From assembly GCA_030348385.1 (NCBI GenBank), contig JAUCFP010000006.1, positions 3,995,501 through 4,059,500 of the forward strand: a stretch of DNA of 64,000 nucleotides. Direction: 5' to 3'. The position numbers and the translations under genes are program-made. Source of the stretch: Cytobacillus sp. NJ13. GTDB lineage: Bacteria > Bacillota > Bacilli > Bacillales > Cytobacillaceae. Under the pieces are notes generated by a model that worked only from the letters and a program-made list of their open reading frames with translations, was not told the origin of the DNA and made no database searches. Below are positions 1 through 9,349 of the stretch, in pieces (positions within the stretch are counted from its first letter, which is position 1; each line of letters starts with the position of its first letter).

Positions 1-306
1 CATAACTCCTATAAGGCCAATAATGACAGCTGCAAGACTTAAAACAGCTCCTGAAGCAGTATTCGTCTTGATAATATCCTTTATGTCATATTTCTTCTGT
101 CCAACGTAATACACACTGGAGGTACCTACACCCAAATTAAGCAGGGTCATAAGGGTAGTAGGAAGCAGGACAATCAGCTGGTACAAGCCATTCCCCTCTG
201 GCCCCAATGATCTTGCAATAATTATGGAGGCCAAAAGGCCAAGTAAAATCCCTGAGATTTGCCTGCTTAATGTCATGATCGTATTTTTAACAAATGAATT
301 GCTCAT
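1..306 (-). CDS. Polysaccharide flippase, Wzx/PST family (partial, N-terminus)
   Basis: The gene starts with ATG at 306 on the minus strand after a GGTG-type ribosome site and runs off the window edge, leaving 102 codons. The visible part has a short basic start (MSNSFVKN), then alternating hydrophobic segments and the motif IIARSLGPEGNGLYQL, typical of the first helices of Wzx-like flippases, which move undecaprenyl-linked glycans across the membrane. It lies just downstream of a Wzz-like gene on the same strand, as expected in a polysaccharide export cluster. The substrate cannot be told from the sequence. Confidence 0.75.
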   Translation of the reverse strand, partial: MSNSFVKNTIMTLSRQISGILLGLLASIIIARSLGPEGNGLYQLIVLLPTTLMTLLNLGVGTSSVYYVGQKKYDIKDIIKTNTASGAVLSLAAVIIGLIGVM

Positions 307-388
307 ATAAACACCTTCTGTTTTTAACCGGCAAAACCCTTAAAACACCAGTGGCATCAAGGATTTTAAGGGTTTCAATATTATAAAA

Positions 389-1135
389 CTATTTTCGCTC
401 CGATAATGCGCGGCGAGCGTTAATGATATATTTCCAAAGCACTAGAAGGACCAGCATTAGTTGGAAGCCAAAGGCACCTGCCAATAGGATATTTTTTAAA
501 AGATTATTTGATGACTGAACTGTTGATACTTCTATTAGCTCTGGGCTCTCTGCTAAAGCTAGATCATATTCAGCCTCACCAAGGTCCGCTCTATACTTTT
601 CTGCAACTTCCTCTTTATTTATTAATACCTCAATATAATTGACACGCTTTTCTTCATCTGCATTTTCATCAATTAGTTGAGTATATTGTGAAATGGCCTC
701 TTCTGTTTTATTCACTTTTTCCTCAAGGGCATTTTTGTATTTTTCCTGAACTTTGTACTGTTTATTAAAGCGATCTATCAGATCATCTGAATATTGTTCT
801 CCCAATTTTTTTGTATTGGATTCAACATCTTCTTTATCAGGTCCACTTAAGCTTAGTGTAATTTGTAGCGGTTCAGCAATTTTAACATTTAGAGAACCAC
901 GAAGGTTTTGTGGAACTTCTTCTTTATATTCTTCAGTGATTAAGATAGGTTTGGACAATTTTTCATTATTTCCGTTCCCAGTAAAAACCAGCGCAGTCGA
1001 AGTATACACAGTCTGCTTTGTATAACTAAGCCCGGCACCAATCACCATGCACAAAATAGTAAAGCCAATCAGCAGAAGCTTCTTTTTCCAAATGAACTTG
1101 ATATAGTCGTAAACAGGATATTTTATCTTCTCCAT
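389..1135 (-). CDS. Wzz/YveK-like chain-length determinant protein
   Basis: This 248-residue protein has two membrane helices, at about residues 20-40 and 213-233, bracketing an extracytoplasmic alpha-helical region of about 170 residues. That is the classic Wzz layout, setting glycan chain length or acting as transmembrane adaptor of a BY-kinase. The N-terminal helix is preceded by an aromatic and basic segment (DYIKFIWKKK), and the loop is rich in Glu/Lys and predicted coiled coil. No cognate tyrosine kinase is visible. ATG start with a strong GGAG site. Its neighbour on the same strand is a Wzx-like flippase. The family is fairly sure, the polymer unknown. Confidence 0.75.
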   Translation of the reverse strand: MEKIKYPVYDYIKFIWKKKLLLIGFTILCMVIGAGLSYTKQTVYTSTALVFTGNGNNEKLSKPILITEEYKEEVPQNLRGSLNVKIAEPLQITLSLSGPDKEDVESNTKKLGEQYSDDLIDRFNKQYKVQEKYKNALEEKVNKTEEAISQYTQLIDENADEEKRVNYIEVLINKEEVAEKYRADLGEAEYDLALAESPELIEVSTVQSSNNLLKNILLAGAFGFQLMLVLLVLWKYIINARRALSERK

Positions 1136-1371
1136 TAGTAATTCTCCTTAAAATTATCAAAATAAAAACATTTTTATCTTACCATAGATATCTAAAATAA
1201 TTCCACCTGCGGCATATTGATATAATGGTTTGAATTTACTTTTTATGAAGTAAGTGTAAATCTATGAGAGGCAATGGATAAACATTAAGTGATTACGTAT
1301 TAGATCATTTTTCTTATAACTTGAACAAATATTCCTTGCATGCTCGTCTAACTATTGAAAGGGGGATGAAG
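1136..1371. other. Divergent intergenic region between wzz-like and sigma-factor genes
   Basis: This AT-rich gap must hold the promoters of both the minus-strand Wzz/Wzx genes and the plus-strand sigma-factor gene. A TGAAC element at 1322 followed by CGTC at 1345 resembles an ECF promoter, but the spacing is about two bases too long. I do not call it. Confidence 0.3.
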
Positions 1372-1923
1372 ATGAATGCCGAAAAAATAGAAAATGGCAA
1401 TCCCAATCATAACATAGAACAAATAATAGAAGAACTTATGATTGAGCATGGAAACGAACTAACCTTTCTTGCCTATTCTTACGTAAAAAACGCTGAGGAA
1501 GCAAAAGACATTGTACAGAACGTGTTTGTAGCTGCCTTTCAGCACTTGACATCATTTAGAGGTGATAGTTCCATAAAAACTTGGCTTTATCAGATTACGA
1601 TTAATAAATGCAAGGACCATTTGAAAAGCTCCTTGTTTAAACGAGTAGTCCTCTTAGGTACGAACCCTGTAACAAACAAAAAGGAATCTCCTATTGATGA
1701 AAACTATTTGGAGCAGGAAGCTTCTAAGGTAATTAAAAAAGCAGTTTTTACATTAAGGTTAAAGTACAGGGAAGTCATTTTGATGAGATATTATCAGGAT
1801 TTAACCATAAAGGAAATCTCCACTATACTAAATCTTCCAGAAGCAACAGTACATACAAGGCTTCGCCGGGCCAAGAAGCAGCTGGCACCTTTATTGGAAA
1901 AGGAGGTATTTTCAAATGAATAG
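1372..1923 (+). CDS. ECF-type RNA polymerase sigma factor
   Basis: This is a 183-residue sigma-70 family protein of the ECF type. Region 2 is seen in NAEEAKDIVQNVFVAAF and GDSSIKTWLYQITINKCKD. Region 4 is seen in KYREVILMRYYQDLTIKEISTILNLPEATVHTRLRRAK, the -35-binding helix-turn-helix (split here only as description; the key residues are the final TVHTRLRRA). I chose ATG 1372 because the AAAGGGGG ribosome site is about 6 nt upstream; an ATG at 1366 is too close. The gene overlaps by 8 nt with a membrane protein that is probably its anti-sigma factor. The regulon is unknown. Confidence 0.85.
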   Translation: MNAEKIENGNPNHNIEQIIEELMIEHGNELTFLAYSYVKNAEEAKDIVQNVFVAAFQHLTSFRGDSSIKTWLYQITINKCKDHLKSSLFKRVVLLGTNPVTNKKESPIDENYLEQEASKVIKKAVFTLRLKYREVILMRYYQDLTIKEISTILNLPEATVHTRLRRAKKQLAPLLEKEVFSNE

Positions 1924-3313
1924 CCCTTTTAACCATTTACATAAAATGCTGACTGAAGAAGAAAAAGAGAAATTGAAATTTACCGCAGATGACCGTAAAG
2001 CTGTTTTTAGAAAAATACAAGAAAATAAGGAACCGCCTAAAAGGAAAGGAAATATAGTTCAAACGGCTGCTGCATATGTCCTTGCACCTGTTGCACTTGC
2101 CATTATAACATTAGCTGTCCTGCTGCAAACTCCATTAAAGCAGGAGGTGGTTACAGCATTGCCGTTTCTTGAAACCTTCCTATCCAAATATGGGGATGAA
2201 GGGCAAAAGGAAGCGGTTAAAGAAAACAAAGTGCAGGTTATTAATCAATCAGTTGTAAGTGAAGGGGTCAGAATTACCATTCATGAAGTGCTATATGATG
2301 GAGCACGAATTTCTATTTCATATTCACTTGAGCCTGAGGATGATAAATTGAAAGAAAACCTTCTTGATATTTTTCTATTTAATATAAGTGTTGATGGTGA
2401 GAAAGTAAGAGAATATGGATTATCAGGCGGGGGGGAGAAAAAACAGGGGAATAAGATTATTAAAGTGCAAAATTTAGAGATCGAAAAGAACCTGCCAAAC
2501 CAATTCACCCTAGATTTTAATATTCAAGAATTGATCGCCTCCAGTCCTGATAATATGGAGTCGCAATTCATCAAGGGTGAATGGGAGTTTTCCTTCCCTA
2601 TCAAGAGGATTGGTGAAATATATACGATAAATCCAAATGCATCAAAGACTACCGAATTAGGTGAATTAAAAGTAAATAAAATCGCATTTGCTCCAAGCGG
2701 TGTTCTCTTGGAGATAGAACGCAAACAAAAAACAGAGTTAATCAATAACGGGAAAGTAATCGATTACAAGCTGCTGGATGAAGACGGAAATGAGCTAAAG
2801 CAAATAGGGGGCACAAGTGATACTTTTAGATATAAATCTGGATTTGGAACAGGGAAAGGGAAGAGGATCTACACTCCAGTTGAAGACATACCGGAATCCA
2901 TTACCCTCAAATCGTATTATAGATTTTTCGAGCCGGATCAAATAAAGGAATATACAGCAACCATTTCTGAGAAACTGCCTCTTTATTTGCCCCAAGGGGA
3001 AGGCGGAGGTCTTGTTGTGAAGAAAGTCGAAAAAAAGCCAAATGAAGTCTGGGTGTATTTCGATGTAGAGGGTGACTTTGCTGAAGAGAGAAAGTACGAT
3101 CTTTCCTTACAAAAGGGCAAGGCAATGACCCCCGCAAGCAGAATTGATAGCGAAGGGGATCTAGACAATAAAAAGCGCAAAAATCAATTAATAAAATTCA
3201 AAACTCCATATAATGATGATTTATATTTCCGTACAACGAATTATATACCTGAATGGGTCAAAGGCTGGGAATTAAAGATTCCTATAGATAGGAATCAGCT
3301 GAGCAAGGAGTAA
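1916..3313 (+). CDS. Membrane-anchored DUF4179/DUF5643-like protein, probable anti-sigma factor
   Basis: This 465-residue protein has a cytoplasmic N-terminal part of about 55 residues, one membrane helix at about 56-75 (AAAYVLAPVALAIITLAVLL) and a large extracytoplasmic region. The segment after the helix (VSEGVRITIHEVLYDGARI) looks like DUF4179, and a later beta-rich part (LPLYLPQGEGGGLVVKKVEK) like DUF5643. Such proteins are usually cotranslated with ECF sigma factors and hold them at the membrane. The 8-nt overlap with the sigma gene supports that role. The signal it senses is unknown. The 3' end is followed by a terminator shared with the convergent ltaS-like gene. Confidence 0.7.
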   Translation: MNSPFNHLHKMLTEEEKEKLKFTADDRKAVFRKIQENKEPPKRKGNIVQTAAAYVLAPVALAIITLAVLLQTPLKQEVVTALPFLETFLSKYGDEGQKEAVKENKVQVINQSVVSEGVRITIHEVLYDGARISISYSLEPEDDKLKENLLDIFLFNISVDGEKVREYGLSGGGEKKQGNKIIKVQNLEIEKNLPNQFTLDFNIQELIASSPDNMESQFIKGEWEFSFPIKRIGEIYTINPNASKTTELGELKVNKIAFAPSGVLLEIERKQKTELINNGKVIDYKLLDEDGNELKQIGGTSDTFRYKSGFGTGKGKRIYTPVEDIPESITLKSYYRFFEPDQIKEYTATISEKLPLYLPQGEGGGLVVKKVEKKPNEVWVYFDVEGDFAEERKYDLSLQKGKAMTPASRIDSEGDLDNKKRKNQLIKFKTPYNDDLYFRTTNYIPEWVKGWELKIPIDRNQLSKE

Positions 3314-3349
3314 AGTGCACAATCCTGCAAGGAGTAAGCATAATAGTAA

Positions 3350-3380
3350 AAGGCGGGCATAGAGGCCCGCCTTATTTCAT
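3350..3380. terminator. Bidirectional terminator between anti-sigma and LtaS-type genes
   Basis: A 9-bp perfect stem (AAGGCGGGC / GCCCGCCTT) with a 6-nt loop lies between convergent genes, A-rich on one side and T-rich on the other. It overlaps the stop codon of the minus-strand gene. Confidence 0.8.
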
Positions 3381-5243
3381 TTCAAATACTTTTCTAACCA
3401 TATTGTTTTCCAATAAAAACTTCGAATCTTGAACGTCATTCCTTAATTTATTATAGACACCTCTGCAAGCCTCAATATCTGCTTTTTTGCCTGTTCGATT
3501 GTCTACGCAGGTTCCCGATTCAAATTGCCCATCATGTGAGGCCGTGTAATCGTAATCATCGGTAAAATAGGTGAATCTGGTTGTTTCATAGGCAAATCCT
3601 GCAAACCCTTCTTCTTTTAAGTCGAGTGATTCACCAAATTGAATGAGAGGCCCTTGAATCCCTAAAAGAGTAGAAATGGTCGGGTAAATGTCCATTTGGC
3701 TTGTCGTAATGGTATTCACTTGCCCCTTTACCTGTCCAGGGTGATGGATGATCAGCGGCACCCTGAAACGTTCTTTTTCATCAAACGTGATTCCGAGAAG
3801 TTTCTTTATTTCAGCTTCATTCTTTGGAACCAATCCATAGTGATCACCATACATAACGAATATGGTATCATCCCATAAATTGTCCTTCTTAAGTTCCTCT
3901 ATAAAGCTGCCTAAGGCCTGATCAAAATAATGGACACTTTGAAGGTAATTTCCTGTTGGTGTATCTTTGAATTCAGGAGGCAGATCAAGGAATTGTTTTT
4001 CAATCGGCAATTCAAAAGGTCTATGGACAGATAGCGTAACGATAAAGTTATAAAAAGGCTTTTCCATCTCTTTGTAAAGGTCTTTCATTTGATTAAAAAT
4101 ACTCTCATCCGAGATACCCATCCCAATAATATCTTTTCGATCAATTTTGGGATGATTAATATGATAAAACTGATCATATCCCTGCTGTCGGTATGCTTCC
4201 TGCCGATTCCAGAAATCCGGGCTGTTTCCATGAGTGGCACTCGTTGTGTACCCCATTTTATTTAGGGCCACAGGCAGAGAGAGAAAGTGGTTATCAGGGT
4301 AAGTTTGATAGATCCCTTTGGCGGCAATCGGATACATTGAATTATTGGCAACAAACTCGGCATCTGAGGTGTTTCCACGCCCGATCTGCAGATAAGTATT
4401 CGGGTAGTAGCTGCTTGATGCTATTAATTGATCAATATTGGGTGTAATGTCTTGACCTTTAATGTTTATCCCGATAGGGAAGGTATTAAGAGATTCTGCC
4501 TGAACCATAATCAGGTTTTTCCCTTTATATTTTCCAAAGATTGCGGACTCTGCTGGCGTTTCAAATTTATCTTCGAATTTTTGCTTTAATATGGCCAGCT
4601 GTTCTTTTTGCTGCTTGGCATATTCCTCAGCCAAAGCCTTTTCACGGTAGCTTTGGGCAATATCATAAATATGTGCAGGAATGATGCCTGTTAAGGAAAC
4701 CTTGTACTGATCTGTGTGGGCAGGCTGTAAAGGAAGAAACGCAGCAATCAATATGGCAGCCATTCCAAGTCCCGCGGCAGCAGCAGCTTGCTTAATGCGG
4801 TTATTGTCAGAAACATTCTTTTTGAATATGAAATAAAAGGAGATCGCCAGTAAAGGAAGGTCAGCCCAATAAAGCAGATCAGACTTGTACATTAATGAGA
4901 CAACTGAATCAGCAATTTCTCCCAGCTGGTTTGCCTGTCCGGCTAATTCAATATGAAGAATAGCATCATAGTATCTTTCGTAGACTACATCTGCGTATAA
5001 AAGAAAAGACATGAGGGAGTAGACCAAAAAAGCCGCCAAGCTTCCTATTAAAGACCTCCTTGCGAAAAACATGGAGGCAATGACCAGCCCAAACCCTGCT
5101 GAAGAAAGAAGAATCAATTTTTTATGAGGACTTAGATCAAGCTCCTCTATAAAATAGAGGGTTTTAAAAAACCAGAATGCTGTGACCAGCCCGATCAATA
5201 ATATAGGTAAATACCAATAAGGTCTTTTTATATACTGCTTCAT
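3372..5243 (-). CDS. ltaS: LTA synthase-type sulfatase-fold membrane enzyme
   Basis: This 623-residue protein has about five N-terminal membrane helices (residues 10-190) followed by an extracellular sulfatase-fold domain, the layout of lipoteichoic acid synthases that polymerise glycerol phosphate from phosphatidylglycerol. Visible metal and catalytic motifs are MVQAESLNTFP (metal-binding Glu), GNTSDAEF (nucleophile Thr) and MYGDHYG (metal site). Bacillus species carry several paralogues (LtaS, YfnI, YqgS, YvgJ), and I cannot say whether this is the main synthase, a primase or a stress form. It stands alone on the minus strand, with an ATG after AAGGATG. Confidence 0.85.
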   Translation of the reverse strand: MKQYIKRPYWYLPILLIGLVTAFWFFKTLYFIEELDLSPHKKLILLSSAGFGLVIASMFFARRSLIGSLAAFLVYSLMSFLLYADVVYERYYDAILHIELAGQANQLGEIADSVVSLMYKSDLLYWADLPLLAISFYFIFKKNVSDNNRIKQAAAAAGLGMAAILIAAFLPLQPAHTDQYKVSLTGIIPAHIYDIAQSYREKALAEEYAKQQKEQLAILKQKFEDKFETPAESAIFGKYKGKNLIMVQAESLNTFPIGINIKGQDITPNIDQLIASSSYYPNTYLQIGRGNTSDAEFVANNSMYPIAAKGIYQTYPDNHFLSLPVALNKMGYTTSATHGNSPDFWNRQEAYRQQGYDQFYHINHPKIDRKDIIGMGISDESIFNQMKDLYKEMEKPFYNFIVTLSVHRPFELPIEKQFLDLPPEFKDTPTGNYLQSVHYFDQALGSFIEELKKDNLWDDTIFVMYGDHYGLVPKNEAEIKKLLGITFDEKERFRVPLIIHHPGQVKGQVNTITTSQMDIYPTISTLLGIQGPLIQFGESLDLKEEGFAGFAYETTRFTYFTDDYDYTASHDGQFESGTCVDNRTGKKADIEACRGVYNKLRNDVQDSKFLLENNMVRKVFEMK

Positions 5244-5742
5244 ATTTCACATCCTTAAATTACTAGTTTGTTAGAAGAATTCGTATAACAAATATTAACA
5301 AATAAACATAGTAATTTAAAGGAATTTTTACAGAAATTTAACATTTTAATATTGAAGAAAAGAATGGATATCATTGGATATAAGATATAAAAAGGGAGTT
5401 TTCAGATATAAGTAACTGAATTGTAATATAAAATGGATGTTTTTATCGTTTTTTAATCTTTCTGAAATAGACTTATGCCAATTAATTCACTAAAATTGGA
5501 CAAGAGTTACTTACTCACCGAAAAAAATATCTTAGATGAAACTTTTTTCGATAATGTTCGTCAGACATAGTGTGAGGAGTTTTAAGAAGTTTCAAGTGGG
5601 GAAGTGTACTCTTAAATCTATATTTTACTGGAAAGTATCTTTTATTCATGGCAATAAAAAAAGATTGCGGTTTTAAAGAAATGTGATACGATTAGGGATA
5701 GTGAGTTAAACTAAAACAAACCTCCAATAAAGGTGATGACAC
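5244..5742. other. Divergent noncoding region ltaS-like / tagO-like
   Basis: About 500 bp of AT-rich DNA with no open frame I can support. It contains the promoter of the tagO-like gene (5665-5692) and an AT-only hairpin CGAAAAAA/TTTTTTCG near 5519-5552. The rest shows nothing I can name. Confidence 0.5.
5665..5692 (+). promoter_or_regulatory. Sigma-A promoter of the tagO-like gene
   Basis: TTGCGG, 16-nt spacer, TACGAT, about 50 bp upstream of the start codon. Confidence 0.5.
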
Positions 5743-6825
5743 ATGTATATTCAAGCTGGTATAGCTTTTTTAGTATCCTTAGTTACTGTTCTGATTGCCA
5801 CGCCTTTTGTACAAAAATTCGCACTTAAAATCGGTGCTGTAGATAAGCCGAATCATAGAAAAGTTCACCAAAAGCTCATGCCTCGTTTAGGTGGTCTAGC
5901 TATTTTTATTGGGGTTATTGCCGGCTACTTTGCAGGCGGTGTTTATAATCAAAAAGTTACTGCGATAAGTGTCGGTGCTGTCTTAATCGTAATTATCGGC
6001 ATACTTGACGATAAATACGAATTATCAGCGAAAATCAAATTTGCTGGACAAATCCTTGTTGCTTCATTAATAGTGGCAAGCGGTCTGACAGTAGATCTTT
6101 TAACCATTCCCTATATTGGTGATTTTGAATTGGGATGGTGGAGCTACCCTGTTACTATTTTCTGGATCGTAGCCATCACAAATGCGATCAATCTGATAGA
6201 TGGTCTGGATGGATTATCGGCAGGAATCTCTGCTATCGGAATAGCAACCATTGCCATTATGGCGGGCCTTTCCGGTGCTATGCTGATTTTTACCTTCTCC
6301 GCCATACTGCTGGGAAGCATACTAGGGTTTTTATATTACAACTTTTATCCCGCCAAAATATTCATGGGGGATACAGGTGCACTATTCCTGGGATATTCAA
6401 TTTCGATTTTATCCCTGTTAGGGCTATATAAAAGTGTAACCTTATTCAGCTTCTTGGTTCCAATAATCATTTTGGGTGTGCCGGTTTTTGATACAACCTT
6501 TGCCATCTTGCGCAGGCTGGTGAATAACAGGCCGATTTCTGCTCCCGATAAATCGCATTTGCATCACAGGCTCTTAGCATTGGGATTGTCACATCGGAAT
6601 ACCGTTTTGGCCATTTATGCCTTTGGTATTTTGTTTAGCATCAGTGCTGTATTAGTGTCTGAATCAACTTTATGGGGCACAATCTTTATTATATTTGGCC
6701 TGCTTGTGGTAACGGAAATTATTGCTGAGCTTATTGGGTTGGTTTCTGATCGGTACAGGCCTATCATCAATTTGTATAAAAAGATTACAGGAACCCGCTC
6801 ATTAGGGAGAACAGGAAATAAGTAA
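5743..6825 (+). CDS. tagO: Undecaprenyl-phosphate N-acetylhexosaminyl-1-phosphate transferase (TagO/WecA family)
   Basis: A 360-residue polytopic protein of the MraY/WecA family, with about ten or eleven helices. It transfers a GlcNAc-1-phosphate type group to undecaprenyl phosphate, the first step of wall teichoic acid or polysaccharide assembly. Family motifs are DKPNHRKVHQKLMPRLGG at the N-terminus, the acidic GILDDKYELS loop, NAINLIDGLDGLSAG, the magnesium site MGDTGALFLGY and the HLHHRLL loop typical of the TagO/WecA branch. A sigma-A promoter and an intrinsic terminator frame it as a single-gene unit. It probably feeds the downstream glycan genes as well as wall teichoic acid. Confidence 0.88.
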   Translation: MYIQAGIAFLVSLVTVLIATPFVQKFALKIGAVDKPNHRKVHQKLMPRLGGLAIFIGVIAGYFAGGVYNQKVTAISVGAVLIVIIGILDDKYELSAKIKFAGQILVASLIVASGLTVDLLTIPYIGDFELGWWSYPVTIFWIVAITNAINLIDGLDGLSAGISAIGIATIAIMAGLSGAMLIFTFSAILLGSILGFLYYNFYPAKIFMGDTGALFLGYSISILSLLGLYKSVTLFSFLVPIIILGVPVFDTTFAILRRLVNNRPISAPDKSHLHHRLLALGLSHRNTVLAIYAFGILFSISAVLVSESTLWGTIFIIFGLLVVTEIIAELIGLVSDRYRPIINLYKKITGTRSLGRTGNK

Positions 6826-6840
6826 AATCAAATAGTTCAT

Positions 6841-6880
6841 AAACCGTTTGTTAGCTGCAAAGTGACAAACGGTTTTTTTA
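6841..6880 (+). terminator. Intrinsic terminator after tagO-like gene
   Basis: Stem AAACCGTTTGT / ACAAACGGTTT with a 13-nt loop, followed by a T run. Confidence 0.85.
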
Positions 6881-7012
6881 AGAAACGTTGTTAAATAAAA
6901 GTATTGGCAAGAAATAAGGCGTTTATGCATTTTTTTCACATTTTTGATAAAAATAGATTTAAAGCCTATTTATGCCAGAGTGTTTGCTTGTTATACGTTT
7001 TTAGACACAAAT

Positions 7013-7066
7013 AAATCATATAAATACTATGATTTGTGATAAACTAAACATGTTTTTAAACATGTT
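7013..7066 (+). promoter_or_regulatory. Inverted repeats upstream of the sugar-nucleotide operon
   Basis: Two palindromic features precede the aminotransferase gene: AAATCATA-N7-TATGATTT around 7014-7036, and two copies of AAACATGTT starting at 7046 and 7058, 12 bp apart. They sit where an operator would be expected, 30-80 bp from the start codon. No regulator can be named. Confidence 0.35.
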
Positions 7067-7095
7067 GATATTTTACATTTTCGGAGGTAAAAAAA

Positions 7096-8208
7096 ATGAA
7101 AGTTCCTATGCTTGACCTTAGTGAACAATACCAATCCTTAAGAAGTGAAGTTTTGGAAGTGCTTGATGGCGTAATGAGTTCATCACGTTTTATATTAGGA
7201 GATAATGTAAAGAAGCTGGAACAAGATGTTGCTAAATACAGTAATGTTGCCCATGGAATTGGCTGCGGCAACGGAAGCGATGCTATACATATTGCACTGC
7301 AGGCTTTAGGTGTGAGTGAAGGCGATGAGGTGATCACAACTCCTTTCACATTCTTTGCAACAGGTGGAGCCATTGCAAGAGCAGGTGCTACACCGGTTTA
7401 CGTAGATATTGACCCTGTTACATTTAACATTGATCCGAACAAGATTGAAGAAGCTATCACAGAAAAAACAAAAGCAATTATTCCTGTGCATTTATACGGG
7501 CAAATGGCTGATATGGAGAAAATTGCTGAAATCGCGAAGAAACATAATCTTGCCGTTGTTGAAGATGCTGCTCAAGCGATAGGCGCGAAACATAATGGAA
7601 AGACAGTTGGTGAACTTGGAACTGCTGCTACTTATAGCTTCTTCCCAACTAAAAATCTGGGTGCCTATGGAGACGGTGGAATGGTTGTAACAAATGATGA
7701 TGAGGTTGCTGAACAGAGCCGTGTTATCCGTGTGCATGGAAGCAAGCCTAAATATTATCATCATGTTCTTGGCTATAACAGCCGTTTGGATGAACTTCAA
7801 GCTGCCGTTTTAAATGTTAAATTCCCGCATTTGGATCATTGGAGTGAGCTTAGACGCGAAAAGGCGGAAAATTACACTAAGCTTCTTAAAGAGGCTCTAG
7901 GCGACAAAGTTGCTACACCAGTGGAGAAAGAAGGGAACTATCACGTTTTCCATCAGTATACAATTAGAGTGGAAAAGCGTGATGAACTTCAGGAATATCT
8001 GAAAGAACAGGGAGTAGCTACAATGATTTACTACCCGCTTCCTCTTCATGTTCAGCCTGTATTCAAGGAGCTTGGATATAAAGAAGGGGACTTCCCTGTT
8101 ACGGAGAAGGCGGCTAAAGAAGCATTATCATTGCCAATGTTCCCTGAACTAAAATTAGAGCAGCAAGAATATGTTGTGGCGAAAATAGCCGAATTCTACG
8201 GAAAATAA
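7096..8208 (+). CDS. DegT/DnrJ/EryC1 sugar aminotransferase (WbpE/WlbC-like)
   Basis: A 370-residue PLP-dependent sugar aminotransferase. Landmarks are the N-terminal MLDLSEQYQSLR, the glycine-rich GIGCGNGSDAI, VVEDAAQAIGA (Asp near the cofactor), SFFPTKNLGAYGDGGM (the Lys that binds PLP) and GYNSRLDELQAAVL. With the next four genes it matches the pathway that makes UDP-2,3-diacetamido-2,3-dideoxy-hexuronic acids; its predicted job is adding the amino group at C3 of the 3-keto sugar, as in Pseudomonas WbpE and Bordetella WlbC. Substrate assignment rests on gene context. Strong GGAGG site 9 nt before the ATG. Confidence 0.85.
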   Translation: MKVPMLDLSEQYQSLRSEVLEVLDGVMSSSRFILGDNVKKLEQDVAKYSNVAHGIGCGNGSDAIHIALQALGVSEGDEVITTPFTFFATGGAIARAGATPVYVDIDPVTFNIDPNKIEEAITEKTKAIIPVHLYGQMADMEKIAEIAKKHNLAVVEDAAQAIGAKHNGKTVGELGTAATYSFFPTKNLGAYGDGGMVVTNDDEVAEQSRVIRVHGSKPKYYHHVLGYNSRLDELQAAVLNVKFPHLDHWSELRREKAENYTKLLKEALGDKVATPVEKEGNYHVFHQYTIRVEKRDELQEYLKEQGVATMIYYPLPLHVQPVFKELGYKEGDFPVTEKAAKEALSLPMFPELKLEQQEYVVAKIAEFYGK

Positions 8209-8218
8209 TTTTTTAGGA

Positions 8219-8250
8219 GACGTCGCCGATTAATAAGGGGGCGTTTTCTT
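8219..8250 (+). terminator. Weak hairpin between aminotransferase and oxidoreductase genes
   Basis: An imperfect GC stem (ACGTCGCC / GGGGGCGT) followed by TTTTCTTT. It may act as a partial terminator or attenuator inside the operon. Confidence 0.4.
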
Positions 8251-8321
8251 TACTTGATTAAAATTCAGTATCATCTGCAGGATTTTTGAACTTCAAAAGG
8301 CTTTTGGAAGGAGATAGAAGC

Positions 8322-9335
8322 ATGATAAATTTTGCTATTGTAGGCATGGGGCATATTGCGAATAAGCATATTGAATCCATTCAAAAAGTTGAGGGGGCTA
8401 GCCTCTTTGCAATATGTGATACAAACCCTGAAAGGCTCGAACTTGATTTGCCGGGTGTGAAAAAATATACTGATTTAAATGAAATGCTTACTGAAAACAA
8501 AGACATCCATGTAGTCAATATATGCGTACCATCCGGGCTGCATGCAAGGCTTACGAAAGTGGTTGCTGATCATAAGCGGCATATCATCGTTGAAAAGCCA
8601 ATGTCTTTAAAGCTTGAGGATTCAGTAGAAATGATTAAAGTGGCAAAAGAAAATAATGTGAAGCTTGCGGTTGTCCATCCAAACCGATTCCGGCCTGGTG
8701 TTCAGAAGCTTAAGGCGGAGCTTGAAAAAGGCTCTTTCGGCAAATTAAGCCATGCCAATGCAACTGTTAGATGGAATCGCGGCCAAGCATACTATGATCA
8801 AGCTGACTGGCGCGGCACGAAAGAATTTGATGGCGGAGTATTGATGAATCAGGCTATACATGATCTGGATTTGATGCTTTGGCTGATGGGCCCTGTTGAA
8901 TCAGTACAGGCTATGGCTGCTACCCGCCTCCGCAAAATTGAAACAGAGGATGTTGCAGCTGCAGTCGTGCAATTCAAGAGTGGGGCTTTAGGTGTTATTG
9001 AAGCAGCAACGACGATCTACCCTAAAAACCTTGAAGAATCTATCTCCGTCTTCGGTGAAACGGCTTCGGTGAAAATCAGCGGCCGTACAGCAAATTATAT
9101 TGAAACGTGGGATATCGAAGGCGTCTCAGAGGAAGAAGCAGCCTCCGTTAAGGAAGAAGTGAGTAAAGATCCATTTGGCACGCCAGGTCATCAGTGCATT
9201 ATTGAAGACATGGTTTATGCTGTTAAAGAAGATCGTGATCCTATTGTTACAGGTGAAGACGGGATCGCTCCCGTTAAACTGATTTTATCCATTTTGGAAT
9301 CCGCAGAAACTGGAAAAAAAGTCTTTATCCAATAA
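8322..9335 (+). CDS. Gfo/Idh/MocA family NAD-dependent sugar oxidoreductase (WbpB/WlbA-like)
   Basis: A 337-residue oxidoreductase with an N-terminal Rossmann fold (FAIVGMGHIANKHIESI) and the family motif VEKPMSLKLED with its catalytic Lys-Pro. ATG 8322 is preferred over an in-frame upstream start at 8286 because GGAAGGAG lies 11 nt before it and the Rossmann strand begins at once. In this operon the predicted reaction is oxidation at C3 of UDP-GlcNAcA, giving the 3-keto sugar used by the aminotransferase. The motif GVLMNQAIHDLDLMLWLMG is also typical of the family. Confidence 0.83.
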   Translation: MINFAIVGMGHIANKHIESIQKVEGASLFAICDTNPERLELDLPGVKKYTDLNEMLTENKDIHVVNICVPSGLHARLTKVVADHKRHIIVEKPMSLKLEDSVEMIKVAKENNVKLAVVHPNRFRPGVQKLKAELEKGSFGKLSHANATVRWNRGQAYYDQADWRGTKEFDGGVLMNQAIHDLDLMLWLMGPVESVQAMAATRLRKIETEDVAAAVVQFKSGALGVIEAATTIYPKNLEESISVFGETASVKISGRTANYIETWDIEGVSEEEAASVKEEVSKDPFGTPGHQCIIEDMVYAVKEDRDPIVTGEDGIAPVKLILSILESAETGKKVFIQ

Positions 9336-9349
9336 AGGAGTAGAAGAAA

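Noticed and set aside
1322..1348. Autoregulated ECF promoter (TGAAC ... CGTC)
   Set aside because: Spacing between the boxes is 18 nt rather than about 16, and the match is partial. Not strong enough to call.
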